From assembly GCA_947652605.1 (NCBI GenBank), contig OX393579.1, forward strand, positions 2,170,001 through 2,234,000: a DNA stretch of 64,000 bases, read 5' to 3'. The notes under the pieces are model-generated. The model saw only the letters and a list, made by a program, of their open reading frames with translations. It was not told the origin of the DNA and ran no database searches. Source of the stretch: Elmis aenea. Lineage: Eukaryota > Arthropoda > Insecta > Coleoptera > Elmidae. Both the position numbers and the translations under genes were made by a program. Position 1 is the first letter of the stretch. The number at the start of each line of letters is the position of its first letter. Of the stretch, positions 11,253 to 25,490 are shown piece after piece.

Positions 11253-11356
11253 CGAGGGGAGTTTTTTATATTCCATAGTTTGAAAAAGCATCTTCATAAG
11301 CTGCTTGCATTTCATTCAACATTTTTTCTACACTTTATCCTAATAAACACCCCTCG
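11253..11356. mobile_element. 104-bp MITE with CGAGGGG ends
   Basis: TA|CGAGGGGAGTTTT at the left and AAACACCCCTCG|TA at the right give inverted ends of about 12 bp flanked by TA, as in Tc1/mariner-derived MITEs. The interior is noncoding. A lone TACGAGGGG occurs at about 24172 without a partner. Confidence 0.65.
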
Positions 11357-11879
11357 TACATTGAGAATTAAAACTAAAGTAAATAAAATGTATTTTTTTG
11401 CACTCTCTATACTACTTCGGTTTTTACAAGTCAATTTGATTATTAATCTAAATTTAACTATGGTCTGTAGTACCTCGTAGACTTGTGAAACTCTTCGAAA
11501 AAGCTTCTTCTTTGCCCATAGTCTGAAGTCGTTTGAGTAGCGGTATATTAATGTACGTTGAAGCAAGACACGATAAATGTTTGCACTAAAAAGCTTGGAT
11601 TCGGTTGCTATATAGGTTTTGGCGTCCTTTGATGAAGGTTACCACATGCTATATTGTTTTGTTCTATTATTGGCTTTGTTTGACAAACTTTGCGTTCTTA
11701 GTCAGTTTGGCGACGTTGGGCCTTTGTTGTTTATTATATTGAGTAGGCAAAGTTTGTTTTTAAGTATTTCAATACCATTGTTTTCGAATATAATTTATGC
11801 AGCGAAACGATCGACTTTTTAAAATAGCTTTTTAAATCAAAAATGTACTGACACAAAATCTATTCTAGCTAACAAATAG

Positions 11880-12430
11880 TTTGTGTATGTTTATTACATC
11901 TAAATACATCTAAAACTGAATATCTGGTAGTTGGAGAAACGGAATAAAATAAACAGCTGATGGACGCAGAAATTAAAAACACCCTTAGGTGTGAAACATG
12001 TGTGAAACCATCAGATGACGGATGCAATGAACAAGAAATATGTAGCAGAATTGAACTAGGAAACGCGGTCAAACGGAGATATACTCTGGACTAAGGACAA
12101 CCAGAAACAACAATAAGAATATATTAGACTATTGAAGAAAGTGTTGCCATTTATGGATCCGAGCTATGGATAATTAATAAAAAGGACGCTCCAAAGTTAC
12201 AGGCGATGGAAATGAACTATTGGAGAAGATGTCGTCGACTCACTGGGATGATAAGGTAAGAAATTAGAGAGGAAATAAAAAAGGAATTGATATGGATATA
12301 AAAGAGACCTTTAAAGCCAAAACATTAAAATGGTACGGACATGTCTAGAGAATGGATGAAACACGATGGCCAAGTTAAATACTAAAAAAAATCGCAGAAT
12401 GAAGGAAAGACTAAGGAGAATTGCTTTGTG
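11880..12430 (+). pseudogene. RTE-type LINE, C-terminal ORF fragment
   Basis: Pieces of the region downstream of the reverse transcriptase are readable in shifting frames: KTEYLVVGE near 11910, DDGCNEQEICSRIELGNAV near 12015-12075, then VAIYGSELWIINKKDAP, MNYWRRCRRLTGM and LKWYGHV*RMDETRWP up to about 12372. These match, in order, the conserved tail of RTE-type endonuclease-reverse transcriptases (KTEYL, DG..EI.SRI, YGSE.W, M..LRR, RWYGHV.RM). Stops and frameshifts make it dead. The RT catalytic core is absent. Confidence 0.8.
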
Positions 12431-15400
12431 GAATATTAGTGCTAATATCTCGCGTATAAAGGTGTTCGTGTTTTTCGATAAATTATCTCGCAGTTTTTCT
12501 CGTTTACAAACATTTCAAATCTTTTCGGATTTAAAGGAGTTATACGTTTGTCGAAAACCCAAGATGATTGCCGTTGAAAGAGGCACTTTATAAAAGCATA
12601 TAATTTTTCTATCTTTTTCTATTTACCGATTCTGGTCACGTTTCCTAGCTCTTTCATTTCCGCTGGAGGGTATTGAAGCCAGTTATGAGCCGCTAGATAT
12701 AAAACAAGGTTTAGAGCTTATAAGCTCCTCTATAACCTTTTTATTTCCAATATGATTAGGTTAAGCTTTCTTTATTGAAATTCGCCGTAATTTCATTATG
12801 AATAGATTTGCCGGCGGGCACGAAATACGGAAGAGTTGATTATCTGAGTACGTAGGGTTGACAATTTAAACTCGATTTAATCTTTATTCAGGGCGTTTGA
12901 AATGTGGAGTTGGACTATTACAATCTAAACGGTTTCAAACAAATTATTAAAGAAATATTCTTAACGATAGCAAACGCCATTTTAGGGGCCAGAATAAAAT
13001 TAATCTTAAAATAATTACAGCTTTAAATAAAGAATTAAGTTTGACAGTACGATATCGTCTTACAGATGTTCGTTCAAACTTACTTTGTTTGAAAATCATC
13101 AGGCATTAATATTACATCACCATTGCAAAATAAACCCAGTTTACATAAAATCTGCACGTTCTTTCGAATGCCGTAGAATTTTGAGGCCCTTGGTTATTAA
13201 ATCCTTTTTGGGTTTATGAAACAAATAATGATTTGCATTGCTAACTAAGAATAAATTACTCTTTGCAAACCAGCTCTTTATATATTCTGGGAGGTCGTTG
13301 AAATTTGCTGAAAGTAATGGAATTAAAGAAATTTGTTCTATAAGGTTATTTTAAAATTAGCATACATAAAAATGCCGATGACTGCCTTTTTATGTTTATC
13401 AAGAGAAAGTTTTTATATGACAAATATTACACATGTTTAACATACCTGGTTCTAGGAACTTGTCCTTAAGAGATTTGAACATTTTTCGAAAGAACTGCAG
13501 TGATAAGAGTTTATAATGCTAGTCTGCAAATGTTGTCAACTTTTTTCGCAATAATTTTTTATTGAAGCTTATTATTAATATAAGTTATTAACAAAATGCA
13601 CCAAAAGTTTTCAGTATTCCATTTCAAAGATGTCAAAGATGTTTAAAAATTATATGATTTTTAAAACTATACAGTGTAAAAAAATTAATTCCAGAAGATT
13701 TTCGGTTAAACAAAATTTTATTTAAAATCTTCTGCTATTGCATAAATAGTAGAGACAAAATTGGTCCATAACAGTACTTCGGGCGTCCATAATTGATCGT
13801 TGCATAGTTCTATAGAGTATATTGTCAAGAAGTTTGGGTCTTAGAAAACTTTCATCTGCTTTTTTTTTGAATAAACAGCTTTTGCATTACAATTTGATAA
13901 ATATGGCGTTCTTATAATTTGGCGGGGGTACGCCAAAACTTTTAATTATCCAATTTCAATAGACAAAGTACTTAACGACACTTGAGGATTACAAAATGTT
14001 TTCAGTAAATTCAAATATTGTGTTTCCGTAGTATTTACTTCGTATGAGTACTCCTCCAACTAATTTTGCAGTCTCACTTATTTTATGGGTCCCATGGGCT
14101 TGCCTTATAGCCCACCACATATTTACTTTGCCATTTATCTGCATTAGGAAAACTTCCAACCCGTTTATACAGACATTAATAACTAAACGTAATATATTAA
14201 GCAAATATCATGTTCAGACTTCATTACGTACATGAAATTGCACGACGCGATGAAAATATCAACAAAAGGGAAGAAAGTTAAATAAAAATTTAATGCTCTT
14301 ACTTGCACTTGCTTAAAGGTATATTTTGACATTCGTAGTAAAACAAACAATTTTGCTTTATTTTTTTAACTTGATTATTACATTTGTAAATATATCATTA
14401 TCCTTAGCTTACTATTTAAGGGTAGTGGGTTGAGAAAAAACAAATATTAAGCTGCAATTTATACTAAGGAATTGTCTCACAAATCAATACAATGTGAAGC
14501 TTTAAAATTTCTTATAATTATCAACACACTCATTTTAACACAAACCATGATAAAAATGTTGTAGATAGAGTACCTACCTAACATTTGCTATCGTAGCTAT
14601 ATTCTATTTTTAAACGTTTTTCCGAAATTTTGTACAATTAATGAAATATTTGGTGCTGAAGTTACACGTGAAAAAGTTTTGTGAGCTTAGCAGACGTTTG
14701 CAATTTCTTAGTGATGTTTTTGTACGTATTCTTCGTATTTATTTGTACTTGTTTATTTTTAAAGGTATGCGACTTTAAAGTTTAGATAACATTTGTCAGT
14801 TGAAGACGAAGCGAACTATTGTGGAGATTTCAATTGTTGTGTGCCAGTTTATTCGTTTGATATCCTACTTTTTGAGCAAACTTAGTTCGTGGAAGCAATA
14901 TCTAAGTTGCATTTGGTTGGAATAGAGGTGAATGCATGCAATTCTCGTATGCAAATACGTGATCATTCGAAAGGGTTTTTAAGTAATCATGCGAGTAAAA
15001 TTTAAAACGTTTATTCCATCTATGTTTAATAGTAAAAACGATTATTTATAACAAGGGCCTTCGCATTAAGTTGCCTTATCTATCGTTTTATTTTTTTATA
15101 TACCTTTTGTAGAGTAAATAGATTACCAGTATCTTGTTATTCGAAAGTTTACAAATTCTCACAAACGTAACGAGTTTTAAAGTATAACTTAAGCGGTATA
15201 ATATTTCAATTTTTATCATAAAGTTTTACATATTCTATTATCGTGCTCGTAAAAAAGCAATTGTTGATGTTTTATTAAAGTAACTTTACGACGCCATAAC
15301 GGCAGCTTTTCAATTTTATCTAACATAATTACAACTCACTGCGCATCACGCGAAACGGAATATATCAAAGGAGAAAAACCAGCAAATTCACCATAAAACT

Positions 15401-18400
15401 AAAAAAAATTCTTTAAAGAGTTAACTCAACAAGATTTCTGTATCTTTGGCAATCTTCAACTTTGGTTTTGGTGTCTTGTAAACACGTTTTTATTATCTAC
15501 CGGGTCTCTATAGAAGTTTGTAGCTATACAACCACCTAAAACTAAATATGACACCTCATTTTTTACGTGAATCTTGCTATGAAAACGTGTACTGTTTCAT
15601 ATTGGATGGAAAAGCAAGATTAACGTTTTAAGGTCAAATGTACTCTGAAGGGTATACTATTTTATAAGATTTTGTAGTTAAAATAAATAAAAAAAAAAAA
15701 ACAAAAATGTATCAAAACTGGTCGTAAAAATAAAAACAAAACTTTGGTTACCAGAATAATAAGTAGCAAAACTCTCGACTCAACATTGAACATGTTAAAC
15801 TACAACCAAGCTTCTGGCAAAATGTGAAAATTAATTTTAATGAGAACCGATTAATTGGCAAAAGAATCGATTACTGATCATCCATTAATTAATCGGCACA
15901 TCCTTAGAAAATAGCTTCTTCGTTGTTATATGATTAAACTAGGTCTCAAACAGGATTAAAAGTGAAGTGTCTTTCCTATCGGTAGCTAATTTCTAGTTCT
16001 GTTTAGAATAATACCAAAAACACTTTCATATAACCCTGTTTAATTAATAAAAGATGGTCATATGGCCGTTACCATGACAACTAGTTGCTCAACAATGAAG
16101 ACAGATGGTTGCAGGAACTAGACGTCCTATGGGAAATAAACCGATGTTCATTTTCTATCCGGGTAACAATGGCATTCGCTCTGATTTCGGATAATTTTTG
16201 GTGTTCCCGGAATAAAACTACACATTCGAATGCCAGTCGCAGTAGGCTGAGTACTTGAATGCATTAACAATTAACGGAGTAGATTTATTCCTCTGAGTTT
16301 CCACGTAGCGAACATTTCCTAGCGTGGGCCTAATGGTAACTAAAGAATTTGTTCTGTAATAAATCTTGTTAGTTTAGATTCCATTTTGTGTATAGCGTGG
16401 GTGGAATACCGTGTGATATAAATTCCATGCCACAAGGCAAATTACCTATTAGGTAATCTTGCTAGCAGTAAAAAAAAAGAGTTGGTTTAACTAACATCGA
16501 CAGCTCCACACACGAATTTTATTTCAATAAAAAATTCTTCTGAAAAGCATGTTAAATGTTTCTTTTTCATCATCTGTTTTTTTACCTGGTCTTGTAGCAA
16601 AAACTTTTAATAACTATATACTTACTCCCTGATATTAGGTAGTTCATAACTTTTAATTTTGCAGTTTGTGCTTTTTGTATGATTCTGTTAAATGCGCATT
16701 AGATTAAAATTCGTTATTGTCAATTTCAACGTCGATCATTGGTTTTGCTATATTTGGTTAGATTAATGCCGTAAGTCCAATTAAACACTGGCAATTAAAA
16801 CTAGACTTAACGATGGCAACTTTATAGACAGTTTAGTTTATATTCTAACATGGTGCACCAAGTATTGATCCTGGTTTTGAGTGAGTTAGTACATTTATCG
16901 AGACTTGTGGGAAAACTACTTAGTTCAGAATTGGTATGTTATTCCTTGTTATTAAAGTTCAGTATTAAACGTTGCACAGAAATTTTGGTAATAAAAGCAA
17001 ATTGGGTTGCCACTAAAACCTGCAGTAAGAAATTTCGGAGAAATGGAGATTAATTAGTTGTGTTTAAAAGTGTAAGTTGATAATAATTGGTTTGAAAATT
17101 ACTTGCTGATTGTGATTGGTATTAAGTAGAATCTTTGATGATTTTCGCAAGATAATGAAAGCAGGGAGGTTTTTGTGTAATTGTGTTATTAAATTTGGTA
17201 ATTAGCTTAAATTGATTGTTTCTTTGTGAAACAATCAGCTTTAAATTTAAATCAGTGGGGCGAATTTAGAGTGTTTTAATCACTTTTCAATTTCGGAGGA
17301 GGTTAAATTGTTGCTATATTTACTTCTTAGACCTTTGCATTTTTTGTTATCAATCAACGAAGAACATATTTATAATAGGGTGTTTTTTTGCATTAGTAAT
17401 CGAAATAGTCGTTAAACTTTGAAATGTAACATTTAAATTAGTTTTAAAAATTACGATTTGTATTATTTTATAACTCTAAACGAGTGTCTGAGAACGTAAT
17501 GGATAATAGTTTCTTCTCCTTTTTAATTTAAAAGTTTTTTCTCTTTGGTAAACGAGAGAGATGTAAGGAGTCGAAGTTTCCGGTCTTAATTGTAAATTAC
17601 TGGATACTGAATGCACGTTTTTGTTCTAAATTTTACGGTACAAGGTAAAATTTTAGCATTTGTAACGAGGAACAACTGGTTTCATTAAAAGGATGAAATA
17701 TGGGAGACTTACGAACGCAGAATATAACAGAGTCAAAAAATGTATAAAACAAGTATGCCCCATCAGACTGCCTGAGTCGATTGAAAATAAATCTGTGTTA
17801 TAAGAAAATTGTGTTAGGGTTACTTAGCGTTAATCATTGGCTTAATTTATAAATATAGAAAAGCACAGTTTTCTCTTTATAATATACAAAGAAGTGGAAG
17901 TACTTGGAGATGAGTATTTTACTTCCACTAAGTAAAGACTTAATATCAATTATCTTTAAAGATGCAAAGGCGGTTGTCTTGGAAAAAATCGTCGTGTTTA
18001 TGATAAACACTAAAATCGGACTTTTTTAAATGCTTGTAAAAAATCACTGAAATCTGCTGGTAACTATATTTTTCGCAATTTTTCGATGTTTGCACATCGG
18101 CTTTGGTATGTGTCGGGGGTCGAGATTCAACGAGAATTTAATTAATCCTAATCCAATGACAATTATGTTTAAGCGATAATCAACGGCGATACTTTGATTT
18201 GAATTTGAGCTCCCCTATCAGTGGATTATCGGAAATTAAATTAAAAATTGGCATGCAGTGAACAATTTTTTCGTGTTTTAGCGGTTGATGTATAGGTTGT
18301 CTCAAAAGTGAATTATTTTCATTGGCCCAGTTTAAAATATTTAAACAAATCTAAATTTTAATTTTAAATACTGCCCAAACTTAACCGATAGTTAAATGAA

Positions 18401-18837
18401 GAGATGAGAGTCTTATAACTGGTCTAACATTTTTACAAGAGATTCTTCATAGTTTGAAAATTTGTTTATTTAAAAATCTTCATCATAATATGATAATATT
18501 ATTATCTTTAATTGAGTGCTGGGTGTGATGCTTGTAAAATTATTTGTAACATTTTTATATTTTTACTGACAAATAGACTTTTAAAAGATAAGTTAACTGT
18601 TGAAATGTATTTATGTGCAAAACTTTGACACACTGCAATGACTCTAGGTTTTGTAGGGGGTCCTTCGCTAGTCACATTTCTTGAAGAAATGGTTATCATT
18701 CTGTAAAGCATCCAAATGTTCTTAAAAAATGTAGTTTCTGCTCAAAAATTAGCAAGGGATTTCTTATGTTGCGTCCTTAGATGCAACACCTGGTGTAACT
18801 GATTCATTATACCACAAAAAAAAAATCATTTTTGAGA
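12431..18837. other. 6.4-kb stretch without a recognised gene
   Basis: No protein homology, complete transposon or tandem array was recognised. 12440-12600 has TATCTCG-type text reminiscent of foldback-element arms but no ends. The palindrome ATTACCTATTAGGTAAT lies at about 16442-16458. The short open frames at 12366, 14044 and 16850 are not supported as genes. This would fit one large intron or an intergenic desert. Confidence 0.5.
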
Positions 18838-19060
18838 GAGTCGTCCCCACGTGTTTTCCTCGCCTTTCATATTACGTGTGTATTTATCATCCTCATTTTG
18901 ATTGACGGGATCTCGTGGTTTCAGTCGCTTAACCCAATTCAATAAGATCATCTTTCGCAGTTACGTACTTTGAATAGCGCTCACGAGTGCACTCCACTGC
19001 ATACCAGATCAGACGTTAGCGAACTCATGTCCTGTATCTTTGGTTTGGTTCAAATATCGA
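18838..19060. other. GC-richer patch, candidate conserved noncoding element
   Basis: Base composition shifts toward GC, with few homopolymers and several regulatory-looking words: CACGTG near 18848 (E-box), ATTACGTG and GCGCTCACGAGTGC. No reading frame survives. It is a candidate enhancer by composition only. Confidence 0.22.
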
Positions 19061-19819
19061 GACAGCCTTAGTTAAATTCAACAGTAATGTAACTAAGTTA
19101 AACAGCTGTGCAGGAATGCAATAAATGGATTAGACAACGCCTGCTTTGAGGTATTTGCAGGAACAATGTTAACTTAATGGATTAGCACATTCACAACTCA
19201 ATACATCCTACTTTTGCCCTCAACTTGATACATAATGTCAACAAAGTAGTGCTCCTGAGGTTTCCTAATCTTCAGATACGCAGCTTTTAAGCCTCATGTT
19301 TATATTTCCTAATTAAACATTAAGTTCGAATACTATTCTAGTATTTCGGGGAACCCGACTATAATTACAGCGCTTCTCCAAGTCGGGGGTTATGTTAGTT
19401 TGTAGTTTAACTTCGAGTAGGTAAATAATAACAAGAATAAGTGCAACATTAAAGTTTGAATAAATTAATCTGAACGCTGTAAACCTTAAAAAACTAACGT
19501 TGTAAGCACTACCTACCTACTTGTAGTAAATGCTTTTGAAATAACTTCGCAGGCGGTTATTTTTCGTTAAATTTTGGGTGCAGCTTGTAAATTTTCCATT
19601 AAAATAAAGTGCATGTTATCGATTGACCTGCTTTTCGGAAAATTTTATAATTTAGGACGATGTATGGTAAAAAACTCAAGTTGCATTTTCTGAATCAGTT
19701 ACACTGTGAAATTTTACGTTGTGTACATTTTGTTATATGGTGATTTCGAAGTTAATTAACAACACTCGCTTTAGTAAAATATGTAATTTAATAAAATAAG
19801 CTTAAGCCAATAAGTTGTT

Positions 19820-19891
19820 TTATTTACGATTTCTGAACAAAAAGAAGTCGCCGGGTGCTAAGTCAGGGCTGTAAGGTAGATGACGCAGCTC
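19820..19891 (-). pseudogene. Mariner transposase remnant (YSPDLAP box)
   Basis: On the minus strand the frame reads ELRHLPYSPDLAPGDFFLFR followed two codons later by a stop. H.PYSPDLAP.D..LF is the signature around the last catalytic aspartate (D34D) of mariner transposases. A stop lies just upstream and nothing else of the protein is recognisable, so only about 24 codons remain. No inverted repeats were found nearby. Confidence 0.75.
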
Positions 19892-22800
19892 AGTACATTA
19901 GTAGATTTTTCTTTAGGTCATATTTTTACTTTACCGAAGTACACACACACAGTACAGATTTTTTTGTAATAACATAATGAAGAGAGACCAATAAAGCAAT
20001 GAAAAGTTTTAGTTGTGTTCTAATTTCCAAAAAGGGATTCGGTGTAGGATGTAATTCTTTATTGCTGTCTTTTATTGTGGTTTTATGTATGTTTATTTTA
20101 TAGGTTCACCTTCGCCTGTCATGTCATCTCAAATCTCTTTTGTCGAATTACATTCTCAGTCACACTGCATAGGAATAAAGGTTTCTGTACATTAACTGCT
20201 TTTAAACTATTTAATGTACCTAATCCTGTTTAATTGCTAAATCAAAAGTGTTTTTATATACCTTATTTATTACTTGTTTAAACAACTCATCTTCAATTTT
20301 AGTTGTAAATTTATTTGAACTTGTCATAATTATCGAGATTAAAAGCAAAATTAAGCAAACTGCATTTATATCTCGTACACAATAATAATTTTGTCTGTTT
20401 AACACGAATTTAAATGTAGCAAACGTGATTTTGCATACAAGGTTTGGAAACCTGAGAATTGCTGATCACGATAGAGCCATATATTAAAATATCCGAATGC
20501 GAAACCACAATGTTTTAGAGTTCCTTGCACGTTGTAGGGAAATGAGCCCCGAAGTATGATAAAAAAACGCTATATTTTGTGAACGAGGACTCAATTTATT
20601 TACAGAATTACTTATACGAACTGAAACTTTATTTGAAAGTAATACAAGTGATTTAATTTTTTTTAATAGAGATCAATTTACTTCTTTGTTTTTCTACTAA
20701 AGAGGTCTTAAAAGTCTAAGCAAACAGTAGAATCTTTAAATTGGCAAATGAAAGTTAGCTTCAATTTTCACATTTTGAAAACAAATAACATGTAACACTT
20801 TGGTTGTGAAACCCTTAAATAATAAAAGAGAATTTTTTAGTTTGTTTATCATTACCAGAAGCAAGAAGATGTGAATTTATAGCGTTAAATATATCAAGAA
20901 ATGAGCAACTTTTTCAGTTTAGATAATCTGTCTTAGGTTGTAAACTGTGCAGTAGATTTTCGCGATGAAAAACTCACAAATGCATTTGACCTACAGTTAG
21001 ATTAATCGGATAATTTAATTTATTATAACGTCAATTTCTTTTCGAAGAGTGTTTTAGTTCGCTCTGGCATTTAACAGAACTGCCAGATGGTCAGTGCCTG
21101 TGATAAAGTAGGTCAGAAAACTTTTATTCCTTGGGGAACGATGGGAAAGAAATTGAAATTTAGGGTTTATGTTCAGATTGTTGGTAATATACCCCTTAAA
21201 GCAATGGGAAGTTTATTGAATTAAATACTACAGGTTATTAAAAGAATAACAAGTAGTCAACTGTATGTTTCAGTTAATACTGAAAGAGGTTAGTCGTGCA
21301 AGAACTTTTTGATTAATTTTTGAAATAGAAGCGTGAATTTTGTTTGTAACAACTTAAAAAAAAAAGATAATTTACTGTTAGTATTTGTAATCTTCATTTA
21401 GCTTTGTGGCAAATTCTATATAATTTACATCCTGATTTAAAATTTATTTGTACAATTTTATTTAGTATCTTAATACTTAGCACGACTTTTAATGTGTTAC
21501 AAGCAATTTAAAAATGTTGTTGCAATAAAAATTTTGAGTTCTTTGTGGTATAAGGTTTTTCTAAAGTCGTTTTTGTTTCTAGTCTTATGTCCCTGAATGT
21601 TACAGTTTTGTATTAAATTTATAGTCATGCATCGTAGTAAATAATTACATATTGTTTTGTTTATTAGTAATAGCAATCAAATGTATTTTTTTGACTATTA
21701 CTAGTGTATTAAAAATATTAAAGTATCTGTTGCCTGTTTAATTTAGCCCCAAACTAATACATGCAAAATCGAATCGTTATGAGTTTGAAGAGTAATTTAC
21801 GAAGTTGAAACACAGGAAAAGAAATCGATGAAAATCTGACGTGAAATTATGTGATACATTTTTCAAACTTGTTTGTTGTCCTGGCCATAATAATCAACTA
21901 TTTACTATTCGTTTTAAGTTTAGATTTGTACCTGTCTTATTCTGGCATAATGGGTCGGTAATATTTTATGAATAGCTGGTTATTCATGCACAGCCAGCTT
22001 TTGTAAATCGATAAACGGTTCCACCTTCTCGTTATTTTTATTTTTAATGACACTTATATTAACAATTCACGTAGTCCTTACCGTTTCAAGCAAAAAAATT
22101 TAATCAAGTTTTATGTTGTTGTAGAAAAATTCCAAGTAGTGTGTGAAGTGTTATAATTTTTATAATAATAAGTGGTAAATAGTTTAAACAGTTGATTTAA
22201 ACTAGTTCTCAAAAGAAAGTAATAAAGTTTTTGGCTAATAGATGGCGCAGCTGGTCAAAAACGGCCTCGTTTAGCTCAACGGAAATGGATTACCGTTAAT
22301 AAATATACAATTTCGACTTACGCTTTAAGGAAGTTATATGTTGTCTTATTGGGTATTATCTAGCTCTTTGTAAACCATCGCTTGTCTAAATAATTTAATT
22401 ATACACCTTATAGTAGTATGAAGACATAAAACCGCTAACTCAAAGTATAGGAAGATTTTGAATTAGTCTCAGTACTTAATTTACGATTAAAAGTAATTAA
22501 AGTTACTTAATCTGTAAACTAATTTCATGTTATAATTTAATAATAAAAGTTATTATTTTATTATCCTGGTAATGCTAATACGTATTGAATCGACAATCTA
22601 AAGACTTCATTGTAACGTTTTAAATCAATCTTAAAACTACTTATTTTTCAATCTCATTATTTCGAAAATGTACGGATAGAAAACTTGAATGGAACGTAAA
22701 CTTTTATCTGAAACGTTGTTGTGGAATGGATGCGATGCATCAAAATCAGATTTACCGAGAACGAACAATGCAGTTGAAGGTTGGCATAGAAAATTGTTAA

Positions 22801-24424
22801 GCTCAACGTATATTTCTTTTGAAATTAATTAGCAAACCCAAGGAAAATAAAGTGCGCCTTTACGTTGGTGCTACCCAATAATCCATAATTAAAAAAATAT
22901 ATCGTAAGATTAAAATAGAACTTTTCTTGCACATTTTTATTGACAGGGAAGTCTTTATTTCTGTTGTTTATTTTGGCGCATAAATATAACCATAAAGGCC
23001 CACTGTTCCTTTAACCCTCTATTGTTTCGCATTTTTTTGTTTTCGTTATCGATTCGCCATTGTTTCGTTCCCGATTACTATTTTACCGTTTTAAATTTGC
23101 TTTATGTTCTTAAATGGATTTCCTCGGGATTTCAGGAACCGATGTTTTTCGGTTTTGAATGTTGCAGTAGTTTAGTGGGACTACAATTGTAGTTCTGCGC
23201 TATAAGTCTGCGGATAAGTACGATTAGACATAAGAGATTTAGAAGAGCAATGTTGGTAGAGTGCGGTGAAATAACCGCAGTAATAAATTCGCTATCAGCT
23301 TAGTTCATTTAACTTTACATTTGACGGGATTTATGGACAGGTTTTACAGCAAACAGAATTTAAGATATCCTAGCAGGAATTTGCAGGAATTAAGACTGTC
23401 GTGGTATTTAGAAAAAACTTCACTACACCACGTTTCACAAACAATCATAAAGCCTATTTGTTTTTAAACATAAAATAGTTCTAATATAGCAACTATTATA
23501 AAAGCATATTGCTTTCAAAATTTTTAGCAAAACAATTTCTCTGTTCGCGTTAACAGGCCAGGAATAACATTTCAAAAGCTACAACTTCACATTATTATGC
23601 AACTTCATACAAAACTCAGTAAATATATCATAAAACTTTGTGTCGGATTTACTAAATACTTCCCCAAATGCGCCATAATTCTTACCATACACCGTTCCCA
23701 GAATTAATCTTTTTCTGCTTCGTCGCGTACCCGCCATGGCACACAACACCAAAAGGATACGCTTCATAACAATCCCTCCATTCGAACGTGTTAAGCAAAA
23801 ATATTTACACAGAACGAAAGACGCTAAAACCATTACAGAGTAACTGAAAACCGTTTAAATTAACTCTATCTCCGGTTTCAGAAGGTATCAGTCACGTTTC
23901 AGCAGACTTAGGATAAGTCTGTCGCCAGCTTTTGCTAAGAACTAGGCACACAGTATTCTATTTCAGGTTTCCACAATCGTCGCATAAGCCTGTTCCTTCG
24001 AAAGATGACCGTATTGTAAAGTACACACAAACTTTGGAATTAAGGTGTTTGAGGCAGCAAATAAGACAAGGCAACGGGTACCTGATCGTTGGCCCTTTAA
24101 GCTTTCGGCTTTGCGGACATCTCGTTCGCAAAACGGATGTCAACCAATTTGGATAATCCGAATTGTGATATACGAGGGGTTATCGACAAATAGTTGACTA
24201 ACATTTTTTATAACCAAGAGCAAATAATATCATGTAAATGCAAAATTGGTTTAACATAACCACAGACAATAGAGCCAATAATATTTTTCTTTGAATTTTT
24301 GACAACCAAATATCCAAGGATTAACACTTCGATTTAAAAAAAAAACTTTGATAAGCTGTAAATAATGTTTTAAATGGTTTTTTGAATAAACTAGCAATCG
24401 TACTGGTTTGTTTAAGTGTTATTT
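19892..24424. other. 4.5-kb stretch without a recognised gene
   Basis: Nothing was recognised by homology. The part 23930-24150 is GC-richer and open in one frame on each strand (74 and 61 codons), but neither protein resembles anything I know and no splice signals frame them. A minus-strand frame of 84 codons at 23579-23833 is likewise unrecognised. These are possible exons or conserved noncoding DNA at low confidence. Confidence 0.45.
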
Positions 24425-25490
24425 AACATATTCACGAATAATAAAGTTATTAATAACTAATATGATTCTGTATAAGAGTAGTAGAAATTATGTGCGAACC
24501 CATAACAGCAGTTCCCAGGATTTTATAACAACAGTGGGAGTAAGACAAGAAGGCACGTTAAGTCCACTGCTCTTTATCATTCTTATGGATAAAATAAAAG
24601 CGAAACACAAAGAAAGCCTACTGGGGTTGGAATAAACTAAAACCAATATCCTTAACAGAATTAGCCTTTGTAGATGATGTGGTGCTATTAGCTAAAAGCG
24701 AAACGGACTTGCAATTCAATCTAGACGTATGGGCAGATACATTAAGTAGATATATGAATATTAATATAACAAAGACAAAGGCTATGGTTACAGCGAAAAA
24801 TCATGAACCAGTTACAATATTTATGCTAGACCAAAAAAAGATAGAGCAGGTAGCGAGTTTTAATTATTTAGGAACAATAATTGCAGATAATGGTAAATTG
24901 GAGGAAGATCTGAATAACAGAATAGCGGCAGCGACGAAATTTTACTACGCCACTAACAAATGTTTGATAAGTAAGAAGGAGATATCAAAAGAAACTTAGA
25001 CGCGAGTTTTTAATGCAGTGTACGTACCCATTCTCACGTGCAGTTCAGAAACTTGGACACTAACACAAAAACAAAAACAAAGAATACAGGCACAGGAAAT
25101 GAGATTTTTGAGAAGAATAGAGGGATGTAGACTGATAAAATCAATAACGAAAACATTCGAAATAACCTAGGAGTAACAGATATTAAGAAAAAGATGGGAG
25201 ACGAATCAGTTAAGATGGTTTGGACATCTACATACTACGCATGCCAGAAAGTAGATGCGCGAAGATAGGATGGAAAATGAAGATGGAGGGAAAAAGAAAT
25301 AGAGGAAGACCAAGAATGAAATGGGAAAAGAAGTGAGGCAGAGACTAGAAGAAAAAGGAGTCAGATGGATAGATGTGCCACAATTAGTTTAGGAAGGTGT
25401 GGAGAAACTTAATACAGAAATAGAAAAGCACACATTGACACCGAAAGGTACAAGAGGAACCGATCAAGAAGAAGAAGAAGAAGATAAATA
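24425..25490 (+). pseudogene. RTE-type LINE, RT palm to 3' end, broken
   Basis: The fragment starts inside the reverse transcriptase and runs to the element's 3' end. Readable in order: FITTVGVRQEGTLSPLLFII (palm), a frameshift, then LAFVDDVVLLAKSETDL with the catalytic DD pair, SFNYLGTIIADNGKLEEDL, TRVFNAVYVPILTCSSETW, EMRFLRRIEGC, LRWFGHL and a GRPR/KRW-like remnant. The usual FADD is FVDD here. Several stops follow the frame that closes at 24999. The 3' end is a GAA-rich simple repeat at about 25465-25485 rather than poly(A), typical of RTE elements. The last ~70 bp match 35040-35115. Confidence 0.85.

Noticed and set aside
23932..24156. GC-richer frame of 74 codons as a gene
   Set aside because: Both strands are open over the same interval, no family is recognised and no splice signals bound it. 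Kept only as a note on composition.
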